Assembly: GCA_022865865.1 (NCBI GenBank)
Contig: JALHTN010000128.1
Span: 1 to 14,405, forward strand
Reading direction: 5' to 3'
DNA: 14,405 nt
DNA from: Anaerolineales bacterium
Lineage (GTDB): Bacteria > Chloroflexota > Anaerolineae > Anaerolineales > UBA4823
Shown here: in pieces, positions 6,730 to 13,862 of the stretch
Layout: each line of letters opens with the position of its first letter
Numbering within the stretch: position 1 is the stretch's first letter
Translations under genes and position numbers: made by a program
The notes under the pieces: generated by a model
Told to the model about the DNA's origin: nothing
Database searches by the model: none
The model's input: only the letters and a program-made list of their open reading frames with translations

Positions 6730-7366
6730 CTCGTCCTCCTTCCTGCCATCGTTTGAGAATGGCGTCAACATAGCTCCAGCGGCGGACATTATTCTCCACT
6801 GCGATGCGAACTGCATCCTCGATCCAGGGATAGGGATAGCTCTGCTCCGCATCTCGCAACGTTTCGGCGATCATGGGTGTTAATGGCCCGATGTTCTCTT
6901 CGTATAAGTCATAGATATTGGGCGCCTGGGGAATCAACTCTAATGGAGAATCCGGGTCGCCAGAATGACGCCACTCACCTTTCTCAATCGCCTGCAGGGC
7001 AGCGCGTCCCTTGGGGGTATTTAGAAATATCAGATCCTGGCTGCCATCTTCCAAGTTTAACGAGGTTTTCAAAAATGTTCTTCTTTCAATACAGCGATCG
7101 AGAGCCTCATTTAATTCTTTTACGGCTTCCTGGGGATCGGCTGCCAAGCCCTGCATAAATACCTGGTCTTGAAGAAAAATATCCCGCCGCAAATAACGAA
7201 ATGCACCTTCCATCTGGTTGAGAAGCCAAAAAGCATACAGTGTGGTTTTCAATTCACCGAGGTGATCGATATCAAGCAGCAAGTTCCTGAAAAACAGGTC
7301 TGGTATGCCTGTGAATTGCATCCTGCCATCAGGAAATCCAGTAAATTCTTTCATAGATGGTTTCAT
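6647..7366 (-). CDS. DnaD-like primosomal protein
   Basis: 239 residues. The N-terminal part (about 16-125) looks like the DnaD winged-helix oligomerisation domain (FTGIPDLFFRNLLLDIDHLG). The C-terminal part is a typical DnaD/DnaB_2 domain: IYDLYEENIGPLTPMIAETL (151-170), then ending in Y199-VDA-I203-LKR-W207, an exact fit to the YxxxIxxxW DNA-binding motif. In Firmicutes, DnaD works with DnaA, DnaB and DnaI in loading the replicative helicase. A charged tail (RDERTDRRDTEKDRRRYVEG) and final FSDFIEH follow. The ATG at 7366 shares its A with the dnaB stop (TGATG), which suggests translational coupling; a TTG one codon upstream is less likely. The last 83 bases also encode the start of the loader in another frame. 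I avoid a gene symbol because orthology to Bacillus dnaD is inferred from domains only. Confidence 0.9.
   Translation of the reverse strand: MKPSMKEFTGFPDGRMQFTGIPDLFFRNLLLDIDHLGELKTTLYAFWLLNQMEGAFRYLRRDIFLQDQVFMQGLAADPQEAVKELNEALDRCIERRTFLKTSLNLEDGSQDLIFLNTPKGRAALQAIEKGEWRHSGDPDSPLELIPQAPNIYDLYEENIGPLTPMIAETLRDAEQSYPYPWIEDAVRIAVENNVRRWSYVDAILKRWQEGGRDERTDRRDTEKDRRRYVEGEFSDFIEH
6735..6740 (-). promoter_or_regulatory. Shine-Dalgarno that fixes the loader start inside dnaD
   Basis: AGGAGG lies five bases upstream of the ATG at 6729. It is embedded in the dnaD codons for Glu-Gly-Gly-Arg, so ribosomes begin the loader within the 3' part of the dnaD message. This rules out the longer N-terminus. 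Confidence 0.85.
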
Positions 7367-8745
7367 CAAGCCAATTTGGACAGATCGACATCCCGCGTGG
7401 CAGCGTTCTCAAACTTTGCCAGTCCGCTTCTGAAGATCAGTTCGATTGAGCCGGTTGGGCCATTACGGTGTTTTGAGATCTTGATCTCAGCAACATTGGG
7501 TCGCGTGGTGTCTTTGTCGTACATATCCAGGCGATGGATGAACATGACCACATCCGCATCCTGTTCCAGGCTGCCGCTCTCTCGCAAGTCGGAAAGCTGA
7601 GGTTCTTTGTCAGCACGCTGTTCTATCGCGCGTGAGAGCTGCGCAGCAGCCAGCACGGGAACATTCAATTCTCTGGCGAGTATTTTCATGTTGCGTGAGA
7701 TATAAGAGACTTCCTGGGTCCGGTTCTCAATGCGCATCCCACCGCTCATTAACTGCAGGTAATCAACCAGAATCAGATCCAATCGAAATTCAAGATGCAA
7801 GCGGCGGCACTTTGTGCGCAGCTGCAGCGGTGTTAATCCAGGTGTGTCATCAAGAAAGATACGGGTATCCCCGAGCATCTCAATGGAATGTGCAAAAAGG
7901 GGCCATTCATCTTCGGTCAGTTTGCCCGTGCGCAGGTGGTGGATATCGATACCCGTCTCCTGGGCGATCAAACGCTGCACCAATTGTTCATTCGCCATTT
8001 CAAGCGAGAACACAGCGACATGCTTCTTGTGAATTTGGGCTGCGTTCTTGGCAGCTGAGAGCATAAAAGCTGTCTTGCCCATTCCTGGGCGACCGGCGAT
8101 CAGCAAAAAATCTGAAGGCTGAAATCCACCCAATAGGCGGTCCAGATCGATGAAGCCGGAAGGCACACCGACGGTATCTTCACCCCGGCGCATGAGATAA
8201 TCAATGCGTTCATAATAATCCCCCAATACTTGTTTGATGGGCTGCAGATCGCGCGTCTGGCGCCGCTCGCTGACACCAAAGATGGCTTTCTCGGCCTCAT
8301 TCATCACTTCATCGATGCTGCTGTCCTCTTTGTATGCCATTTTAGCGATCTGGTTAGCGGCATCTAACATGCGGCGGCGTACGGCGGTCTCTTCAACGAC
8401 GTGACCATAGGCCTCAGCATGCAGAGAGGTGGGCACATTGTTGATCAATGCGGTGAGATAAGCGGGTCCACCAACCTCGCCAAGCTGACCCATTTGGTCC
8501 AGCTCTTCGGTTACGGTGAGGAAATCAATCGGAGTGCGCTGCTCTTGCAGACGGGAATATGCTTCCCAAATCCAGCGGTGCCGGTGGATATAAAAATCGT
8601 CACCAGTCAAAAATTGGGCGACATCATAATATGCTTCTGGGTTGATCAGAATTGCGCCAATTACAGCTTCTTCGGCTTCCCGGCTGTGGGGTACAACCTG
8701 AGGTCCAGGAGATGTACTGACTTCTGGGGACGAGAGCTCAGTCAT
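7366..8745 (-). CDS. dnaB: Replicative DNA helicase DnaB
   Basis: 459-residue RecA-fold hexameric helicase that unwinds DNA ahead of the fork. The N-terminal helical domain (about 17-120, PHSREAEEAVIGAILINPEA) and linker precede the ATPase domain, with Walker A GRPGMGKT (218-225), catalytic Glu249 in FSLEMA, Walker B LILVDYLQLM (324-333), the QLSR motif (369-372) and arginine-finger region KHRNGPTG (425-432). The length is standard and there is no intein, which is notable only because DnaB is a common intein host. The start has a TTAGGAAACC ribosome-binding site. It is the first gene of a unit that continues into dnaD, the tandem loader and a small zinc protein. A terminator separates it from the DUF151 gene upstream, so a promoter must lie in the 70 bases before it; I could not find a convincing one. 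Confidence 0.97.
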   Translation of the reverse strand: MTELSSPEVSTSPGPQVVPHSREAEEAVIGAILINPEAYYDVAQFLTGDDFYIHRHRWIWEAYSRLQEQRTPIDFLTVTEELDQMGQLGEVGGPAYLTALINNVPTSLHAEAYGHVVEETAVRRRMLDAANQIAKMAYKEDSSIDEVMNEAEKAIFGVSERRQTRDLQPIKQVLGDYYERIDYLMRRGEDTVGVPSGFIDLDRLLGGFQPSDFLLIAGRPGMGKTAFMLSAAKNAAQIHKKHVAVFSLEMANEQLVQRLIAQETGIDIHHLRTGKLTEDEWPLFAHSIEMLGDTRIFLDDTPGLTPLQLRTKCRRLHLEFRLDLILVDYLQLMSGGMRIENRTQEVSYISRNMKILARELNVPVLAAAQLSRAIEQRADKEPQLSDLRESGSLEQDADVVMFIHRLDMYDKDTTRPNVAEIKISKHRNGPTGSIELIFRSGLAKFENAATRDVDLSKLA

Positions 8746-8814
8746 GGTTTCCTAAGGGAAAAAATGCGTTCACAAATATTGGGCATCGTTCCTGTAAAAA
8801 TTATGTATTACGGA

Positions 8815-8856
8815 TAAAAAACCGGGGTCACCGGTCGCAAAACCGCTTACCCCGGT
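8815..8856 (-). terminator. Intrinsic terminator after the DUF151 nuclease gene
   Basis: On the minus strand, ACCGGGG (8856-8850) and CCCCGGT (8827-8821) form a seven-base-pair GC-rich stem around a 22-base loop that has its own short CGGT/ACCG stem, followed directly by a run of six T. It lies 21 bases past the DUF151 stop codon and isolates that gene from dnaB. Confidence 0.8.
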
Positions 8857-8876
8857 CAGCACTGCTTATTAATTGA

Positions 8877-9425
8877 TCAATCTGCTTCCTCGCCACCATT
8901 TTCCTCTTCATCTTGATCGGTAGAGATGCTGTCGAAAAAATCTTCAAATACGGATAAGCGTTCAGAACCAGATTCTGGAGCGTCCAGAATATCTTGCTCC
9001 CCTTCCTGCATGTCTTCTTCGGGAATAATACCGGCTGTGTCCATCACGGATTGGGTGACCAGGATGGGTACATGCGTGCGCACAGCCAGGGCTAACGCAT
9101 CTGAAGGACGCGAATCGATGTTTACCGTGCGACCATCAATCTCGGCAACGATATTGCCATAGAATGTATCATCGCGGAGTGCCATCACCTCGACTCGCAG
9201 AACCCGGGCTTCTAATGAATGGAAAATATTCTTAATTAAATCATGGGTAAGAGGGCGCGACACCTCAACTTCCTGTAAAGCGATCGTTATTGAATCAGCT
9301 TCTGGAGTACCAATCCAAATTGGTAGATAGCGTTCGTTATCAACTTCGCGTAAAATAACGATTCGCTGCTGAGACATCAGGCTGACACGGATGCTATCAA
9401 TTACTACTTCTACCATTTCCGTCAT
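8877..9425 (-). CDS. Bifunctional nuclease family protein (DUF151/BFN)
   Basis: 182 residues. The conserved core spans about 3-130: VEVVIDSIRVSLMSQQRIVI, then LPIWIGTPEADSITIALQ (34-51), RPLTHDL (57-63), and the hallmark IDSRPSDALALAVRTHVPIL (102-121). Plant BFN members of this family have RNase and DNase activity; the role in bacteria is not well defined. The C-terminal 50 residues are strongly acidic and low in complexity (ending TDQDEEENGGEEAD), which is common in actinobacterial and chloroflexal members. GGAGG seven bases upstream fixes the ATG at 9425. It is a single-gene unit with a putative extended -10 promoter and a terminator. Confidence 0.93.
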   Translation of the reverse strand: MTEMVEVVIDSIRVSLMSQQRIVILREVDNERYLPIWIGTPEADSITIALQEVEVSRPLTHDLIKNIFHSLEARVLRVEVMALRDDTFYGNIVAEIDGRTVNIDSRPSDALALAVRTHVPILVTQSVMDTAGIIPEEDMQEGEQDILDAPESGSERLSVFEDFFDSISTDQDEEENGGEEAD

Positions 9426-9787
9426 CTTGGGTCCTCCAACGCAATTGTTACCGCTTTATACCACAAAATAAAACGTTTAAGAATTATCAAATAGAATTTT
9501 CAATCCATGGGGAATCCGGATTTGTGTTTGCGATGATGTATTTTAACATGGGGCACTCAGGTATGCAACATTATAGGCAGATATTAATCATTGATTCCTT
9601 TTGAATTTAAATTTCCCGCACGCAATTCACAATCATGGCTGCACAAATGAGATTCTGTGAACCTGAATCCCAATCCGCCACATTTTTGCCGGGCGAAATA
9701 TTATGTAATTGAACCCGTGATCACCCAGCAAAGCTGTTATCATGGACGGATCCTAATTGATGGCCGAGCAAGAATCGGGTGGAATAA
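9426..9787 (+). other. Divergent intergenic region (362 bases)
   Basis: AT-rich region between the DUF151 gene (leftward) and the Ada-like gene (rightward). The left end carries the candidate DUF151 promoter. On the right, TGTTATCAT (9735-9743) is a near-consensus extended -10 for the Ada-like gene with no good -35. GTGATCAC near 9717-9724 is a short palindrome that could be an operator but is too short to call. A 25-codon ATG frame at 9635-9712 lacks a ribosome-binding site. I recognise no RNA gene or repeat. Confidence 0.5.
9455..9463 (-). promoter_or_regulatory. Possible extended -10 promoter of the DUF151 gene
   Basis: The minus strand reads TGGTATAAA, a TGn plus TATAAA (9460-9455). The region 17 bases upstream (TTCTTA) is a poor -35. 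The leader to the ATG would be about 23 bases, leaving room for the GGAGG site. Confidence 0.4.
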
Positions 9788-10756
9788 ATGGTTGGATTGT
9801 TTATAATTCCAGACATCCTAAATGTTAAATCGCAAGGTAAATTGGTTGAGCAGAAAAAAATTATGCAGTCTACAGATTATTCCCAACTAGCCCGGGATTT
9901 TGAACAGATTGAGCAGGCGATCCAATTCTTGGAGACCCAGCGACTCGAACAACCGGGCTTGACCGAATTGGCGCACAGCCTTCACTTGAGCGAGTACCAT
10001 CTCCAACGCTTATTTTCACGCTGGGTGGGCATCAGCCCAAAACGGTTTATGCAGTACCTGACCAAAGAAAATGCCAAGCAGCTGCTCAACCAATCTGCGG
10101 ATTTATTAAGCACCGCGCATACGATCGGTCTTTCAGGACCGGGGCGATTGCATGATATGTTTGTTAGCTGCGAAGCCGTGACACCAGGAGAGTATAAGAA
10201 TCAGGGAGCTGGATTGAAGGTCAGGTATGGATTTCATCCCAGTCCATTTGGTGAGTGCCTGGTGGCTGTCACCAGACGTGGGATTTGCAGCCTGGTGTTC
10301 GTCCGAGATGGTGAACGGGAAGCAGCTTTGTCAAGTTTAATTTCGAGTTGGCCGGCAGCGGAAATCAAAGAGGATCTTGCGGGAACAGGATTTGTGATAA
10401 ATGAGATGATGGCGCTTTTTCAAAGACCTTCACCCACTCCCACACGAATTTATTTGAGCGGTACGAACTTCCAGATCAAGGTATGGGAGGCATTAATGCA
10501 AATTCCAGCTGGCACAGTGGTATCTTACCAACAAGTGGCAATTCAGATCGGCATGCCGGGTGGCGGACAGGCGGTTGGGAATGCGATTTCCAACAACCCG
10601 ATCCCGGTGTTGATACCCTGCCACAGGGTAATCCGTAAAAATGGTGAATTCGGGAATTACCGCTGGGGAGCGATGCGCAAGAAAGCCCTGCTCGGGTGGG
10701 AGATGGCCAAGGTCGATCTGGCGATTTCAGAAAGCGAATATTTGGTCAGGGCTTAA
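9788..10756 (+). CDS. Ada-like fusion: AraC-type HTH plus O6-methylguanine-DNA methyltransferase
   Basis: 322 residues from the ATG at 9788. Residues about 34-137 form an AraC/XylS double helix-turn-helix (LAHSLHLSEYHLQRLFSRWV, then TIGLSGPGRLHDMFVSCEAV and TPGEY). Residues about 148-308 form the suicide alkyltransferase with TNFQIKVWEALMQIPAGTVV, QAVGNAISNN and the active-site IPCHRV with Cys278, then YRWG and a closing LLGWE. It repairs O6-alkylguanine by transferring the alkyl group to Cys278. The N-terminal Ada zinc/methylphosphotriester domain is missing, so the usual methylation switch is absent. The start is uncertain: the ATG at 9788 has GTGGA at suitable spacing and fits the candidate promoter, whereas the ATG at 9863 begins the family-like MQSTDYSQLARDFEQIEQAI but has no Shine-Dalgarno. 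Its TAA overlaps the ATG of the transporter. Confidence 0.92.
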   Translation: MVGLFIIPDILNVKSQGKLVEQKKIMQSTDYSQLARDFEQIEQAIQFLETQRLEQPGLTELAHSLHLSEYHLQRLFSRWVGISPKRFMQYLTKENAKQLLNQSADLLSTAHTIGLSGPGRLHDMFVSCEAVTPGEYKNQGAGLKVRYGFHPSPFGECLVAVTRRGICSLVFVRDGEREAALSSLISSWPAAEIKEDLAGTGFVINEMMALFQRPSPTPTRIYLSGTNFQIKVWEALMQIPAGTVVSYQQVAIQIGMPGGGQAVGNAISNNPIPVLIPCHRVIRKNGEFGNYRWGAMRKKALLGWEMAKVDLAISESEYLVRA

Positions 10757-11715
10757 TGAACAACCCTGCAAAGGCTACTGGGGTATCCATATGGGCGGCC
10801 CTGATCGCGATTTACATCGTGTGGGGTTCGACTTACCTGGCGATTCGTTTCGCAGTCGAAAGCATGCCGCCCTTCCTGGCCGCTGGCTTCCGGTTTCTCA
10901 TAGCGGGTGCCGTGCTTTATGCCTTCCGCAGGCTGCGTGGTGATCCGACCCCATTAAGAATCGAATGGCGCTCTGCAGCAATCGTGGGCTGATTCTTGCT
11001 GGTAGGTGGTAATGGGGGAGTCATGTGGGCTGAGCAACGCGTCGCATCGGGGATCGCATCCTTGATGATCGCTTCCGTACCGCTTTGGATGGCATTACTT
11101 GACTCACTCCGCCCTGGAGGTCGCCGTCCAAGCAGCTGGGTGGTCGTGGGTGTATTAGCGGGCTTCGCTGGAATACTGGTCTTGATCGGTCCAGCTCAAT
11201 TGATCGGGATCGAGGGAGAAGTCGATCTGCTGGGTGCCCTGGTACTGCTGCTGGCCGCGTTTTTCTGGGCAGTGGGTTCACTTTACAACAGGGGGGCAAG
11301 ATTGCCAGATTCGCCCTTGCTGGCGACGGGTATGGAAATGCTGGCAGGCAGTCTCGGTCTGCTCATATTGGGATCTGTGACCGGAGAATGGGGTCAGTTG
11401 GATATAGCCGCTATTTCAACCCGCTCCTGGCTTGGATTCGCCTTCCTGGTTGTGTTCGGTTCCTGGGTGGGATTTGCATCTTATATCTGGCTGCTGAGGG
11501 TTGCCCCGACCATGCTGGTATCCACCTACGCATATGTTAATCCGCTGGTCGCTATTCTGTTGGGCAGCCTCCTGGCCGGGGAAGAGCTTACAGCAAGGGT
11601 TTTGCTGGCAGCGGTTTTTATTCTCGGGTCGGTGGTCCTGATTACGCTGAAACAACCCGCAATCATGAAATCTGCTCCTGTGCATAACACTCCCTCTTCC
11701 AGTGGAGATGATTGA
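10756..11715 (+). pseudogene. EamA/DMT-family transporter interrupted by an in-frame TGA
   Basis: 320-codon frame of the drug/metabolite transporter superfamily (two EamA repeats, ten expected membrane helices), starting at an ATG that shares its A with the Ada-like stop (TAATG). Codons 1-78 encode helix 1 (SIWAALIAIYIVWGSTYLAI) and helix 2 (FLAAGFRFLIAGAVLYAF). Codon 79 (10990-10992) is TGA, and the frame then continues without any other lesion for 240 codons (FLLVGGNGGVMWAEQRVASG and onward, ending SSSGDD). The break falls in helix 3, where the family has a run of hydrophobic residues, so a single substitution from TTA (Leu) or TGG (Trp) would explain it. It is either a recent nonsense mutation or a sequencing/assembly error; recoding is unlikely because TGA ends intact genes here. 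A 78-residue stub cannot transport; the downstream part has no good restart site. Confidence 0.85.
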
Positions 11716-11851
11716 CCGAAATAAAACCAGAACCCGCGGCTATACCCAGCGTTATCAGGAAGGACAATATGTTGATATGGTGGGGGATTATAAAGGGGTG
11801 ATTGAACCGGTTCTACTACTTGGATTAGTAAACACTGGAACAATTAAATGA
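11708..11851 (+). CDS. Possible 47-residue ORF after the transporter
   Basis: An ATG inside the last codons of the transporter opens a 47-codon frame that fills nearly the whole gap before the convergent regulator gene and ends eight bases inside it. The product is basic at the N-terminus (IDRNKTRTRGYTQRYQEG) with a hydrophobic stretch near the end (VIEPVLLLGLVNTG). GGAG directly abuts the ATG, too close for a normal ribosome-binding site. I recognise no family. It may be chance. Confidence 0.22.
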   Translation: MIDRNKTRTRGYTQRYQEGQYVDMVGDYKGVIEPVLLLGLVNTGTIK

Positions 11852-12842
11852 GAATTTCCGGAGGCTGCGAGGCGATAGTTTGAATGCGGCCGGAATCCCA
11901 AACCCTCAAGAATGCATCCACAACGAAAGGATCGTAACGGTTCCCGGAGCCATTGACAATCTCCTGCCGGGCCTGGTCGAGAGAACGGGCAGTGCTGTAA
12001 GGGCGGTCAGTGGTCATTGCATCAAAACCGTCAGCAATGGAGACAATGCGAGCAACCAACGGGATATCTTCACCGTGCAGGCCTTCAGGATATCCACTGC
12101 CATCCCAGCGTTCATGATGGTAGCGGACAACCGGAACTGCCGGTAAAAGATAGGGGATATCCTTGATCATCTCCGCGCCAGTTGATGGATGCAGTTGAAT
12201 CTCGGACCACTCGGTGGGGGACAATGAATCTTGTTTGCACAGAGTCGTTTCGCGGATATGTATTTTTCCGATATCGTGGAGCATAGCACCGAACCGCAGC
12301 TGGTCATGGTCGACATGGAGATCATTGAGGTTTTCGGCGATTGCATAGGCATAGCTCATAACGCGTTCAACATGTCCACGCGTATACTGGTCCCGAACCT
12401 CAATTGCATTGGCCAGAACTACCAGGCTGGTTTCATAAGCTCTTTGCAGCTGGGCAACATGCAGCTGATGGGATCGCTCCAGGCGGGAGTTCACTACCGT
12501 AACCAGGTCTTCCCTGGTTATGGGTTTAACCAGGTAATCTTCCGCGCCCATATCCTTCCCAGCGCGAACATCCTCCCTTTCTCCCCGAGCCGTCAGGAAA
12601 ACAAAGGGGATGGAAACCCACTCGAAGCGCGCACGGACCGCGCGAAAGAAGGCATGTCCATCCATGACCGGCATGGCTATGTCGGAGAGAATCAGATCGG
12701 GTTTGCGGTTGGCCATCTCATCCAGGGCTTGCTGGCCATTAGACGCGGTGAAAACAGCAAAGCCATCCAGTTCAAGCATCTCCTGCAACCCTTCACGCAG
12801 GATGGGATTGTCTTCGACGATCAGGATGGTCTCCTGGCTCAT
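11844..12842 (-). CDS. Response regulator with HD-GYP phosphodiesterase output domain
   Basis: 332 residues in two domains. The receiver domain (about 4-120) has Asp11, phospho-acceptor Asp54 (LILSDIAMPVMDG), Thr84 and Lys106. The HD-GYP domain (about 135-325) has YTRGHVERV (153-161), the HD pair His189-Asp190 (LHDIGKIHI), His218, HHERWDGSGYPEGL (242-255) with an intact GYP triad at 250-252, and DRPYS (279-283). This is an RpfG-like architecture, predicted to hydrolyse cyclic di-GMP in the cytoplasm when phosphorylated. No partner histidine kinase is in the window. The ATG at 12842 overlaps the upstream peptidase stop as ATGA, with GAGGTGG nearby as ribosome-binding site, so the two genes are translationally coupled. 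Confidence 0.95.
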   Translation of the reverse strand: MSQETILIVEDNPILREGLQEMLELDGFAVFTASNGQQALDEMANRKPDLILSDIAMPVMDGHAFFRAVRARFEWVSIPFVFLTARGEREDVRAGKDMGAEDYLVKPITREDLVTVVNSRLERSHQLHVAQLQRAYETSLVVLANAIEVRDQYTRGHVERVMSYAYAIAENLNDLHVDHDQLRFGAMLHDIGKIHIRETTLCKQDSLSPTEWSEIQLHPSTGAEMIKDIPYLLPAVPVVRYHHERWDGSGYPEGLHGEDIPLVARIVSIADGFDAMTTDRPYSTARSLDQARQEIVNGSGNRYDPFVVDAFLRVWDSGRIQTIASQPPEILI

Positions 12843-13846
12843 GCTTCCACCTCCGCGGCGCAGGGCAGCCCGGCAGCAGATTCAGCGGTCCAAACAGCTC
12901 TCATCACTGCCTGGGCGAAAACTTCAGCCCCGAATGCGCCGACAATGTTGACATCGGCTTTCTTATCTCCGGTCGCTAAGGCAAAGATGGTATCCCCATC
13001 CAACATGGTGTGGGCCGGGCAGACGGTACGCGCCAGCCCATCCTGTGCCATTTGAGCGACCTTGTTGATCTGTTCTTTGTTTAGTTTTGCATTAGTAGCC
13101 ACGATACCGATGGCGGTATTCTCACGCGAGGCAAAGCCCAACATAGTGCGGCCGATCAAAGATTCCATCACAAAAAGCGTGTCAGCAAAATAGGGTCCTT
13201 TTCCCACCTTGATGGGACCTTTTTGAACTACCCTCGCTCCAGCGACGATCTTCCCCGTCTTGGGATCGATCACATCCCCGAAAACATTGACCGCAACAAT
13301 GGCACCCACGATGACACCGCTGCCGATCTCCAGGCTGGCGGTGCCAATTCCAGATTTCATCGCCCCGGCCGGGCCGAGGATCTTTCCGACGGTAGCGCCC
13401 ATGCCTGCGCCAATATTGCCTTCCGCAGGTGGATCAGCGGAAGCATTTAAGCAAGCCTGGTAACCCATCTCAGCATCAGGCCGCACATTGCTATCACCAA
13501 TCCCCAAATCGAACAGGATGGCTGCAGGAACGATGGGCACCCGCGCCACGCGCACATCAAACCCTACACCCCGCTCTTCCAGGTAGCGTACAACGCCGGT
13601 GGCTGCATCCAATCCAAAGGCTGAGCCTCCTGCCAGGACAATCGCGTGCACCTCATTGACCAGGTGCATGGGATGCATGGCATCGGTCTCACGAGTGCCC
13701 GGTGCGCCACCGCGCTGGTCAACCCCGCCGATGGCTCCCCCCTCGCAGAGAACGACTGTGCAGCCAGTGAGCGCCTGTTCATCCTGGGCATGACCCACGC
13801 GGAGACCAGGTATATCTGTGATCGAATTGTTCAATTTCTTTGTCAA
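12839..13846 (-). CDS. P1 family (S58) aminopeptidase, DmpA-like
   Basis: 335 residues from the chosen start. Family marks are NNSITDIPGLRVGHAQ near the N-terminus, GGVDQRGGAPGTRETD, the glycine-rich LAGGSAFGLDAATGVV, GNIGAGMGATVGK, and RENTAIGIVATNAKLNKEQI followed by DGLARTVCPAHTMLDGDTIF. In this N-terminal-nucleophile fold the precursor cleaves itself before a Ser or Thr; here the N-T bond in RENTAIG (Asn243-Thr244) is the expected site, giving alpha and beta chains. The family includes L-aminopeptidase/D-amidase (DmpA) and beta-peptidyl aminopeptidases; substrate unknown. No ATG is available. TTG at 13846 is chosen because GGAAG lies six bases upstream; TTG at 13834 and 13876 are alternatives, the latter overlapping the gene upstream. 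It is flanked closely by the isomerase-like gene (16 bases) and the regulator (ATGA). Confidence 0.92.
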   Translation of the reverse strand: MTKKLNNSITDIPGLRVGHAQDEQALTGCTVVLCEGGAIGGVDQRGGAPGTRETDAMHPMHLVNEVHAIVLAGGSAFGLDAATGVVRYLEERGVGFDVRVARVPIVPAAILFDLGIGDSNVRPDAEMGYQACLNASADPPAEGNIGAGMGATVGKILGPAGAMKSGIGTASLEIGSGVIVGAIVAVNVFGDVIDPKTGKIVAGARVVQKGPIKVGKGPYFADTLFVMESLIGRTMLGFASRENTAIGIVATNAKLNKEQINKVAQMAQDGLARTVCPAHTMLDGDTIFALATGDKKADVNIVGAFGAEVFAQAVMRAVWTAESAAGLPCAAEVEA

Positions 13847-13862
13847 TTTACACTTCCAATAT

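Noticed and set aside
6730..6852. Longer N-terminus for the tandem loader
   Set aside because: It lies wholly inside the conserved DnaD domain of the upstream gene, while AGGAGG stands exactly before the ATG at 6729.
7366..8745. Intein in DnaB
   Set aside because: The helicase motifs are contiguous and the length is 459 residues; no insertion is present at the P-loop or elsewhere.
9635..9712. 25-codon frame in the DUF151/Ada intergenic region
   Set aside because: No Shine-Dalgarno and no distinguishing composition.
10990..10992. TGA read as an amino acid by an alternative genetic code
   Set aside because: TGA terminates intact genes in this window (dnaB, the tandem loader, the P1 peptidase, and this transporter frame itself), so a general code change is ruled out.
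12231..13055. 274-codon plus-strand frame opposite the response regulator and peptidase
   Set aside because: It is antisense to two clear genes with intact family motifs; its product has no recognisable domain and it spans both genes, so it is a shadow frame.
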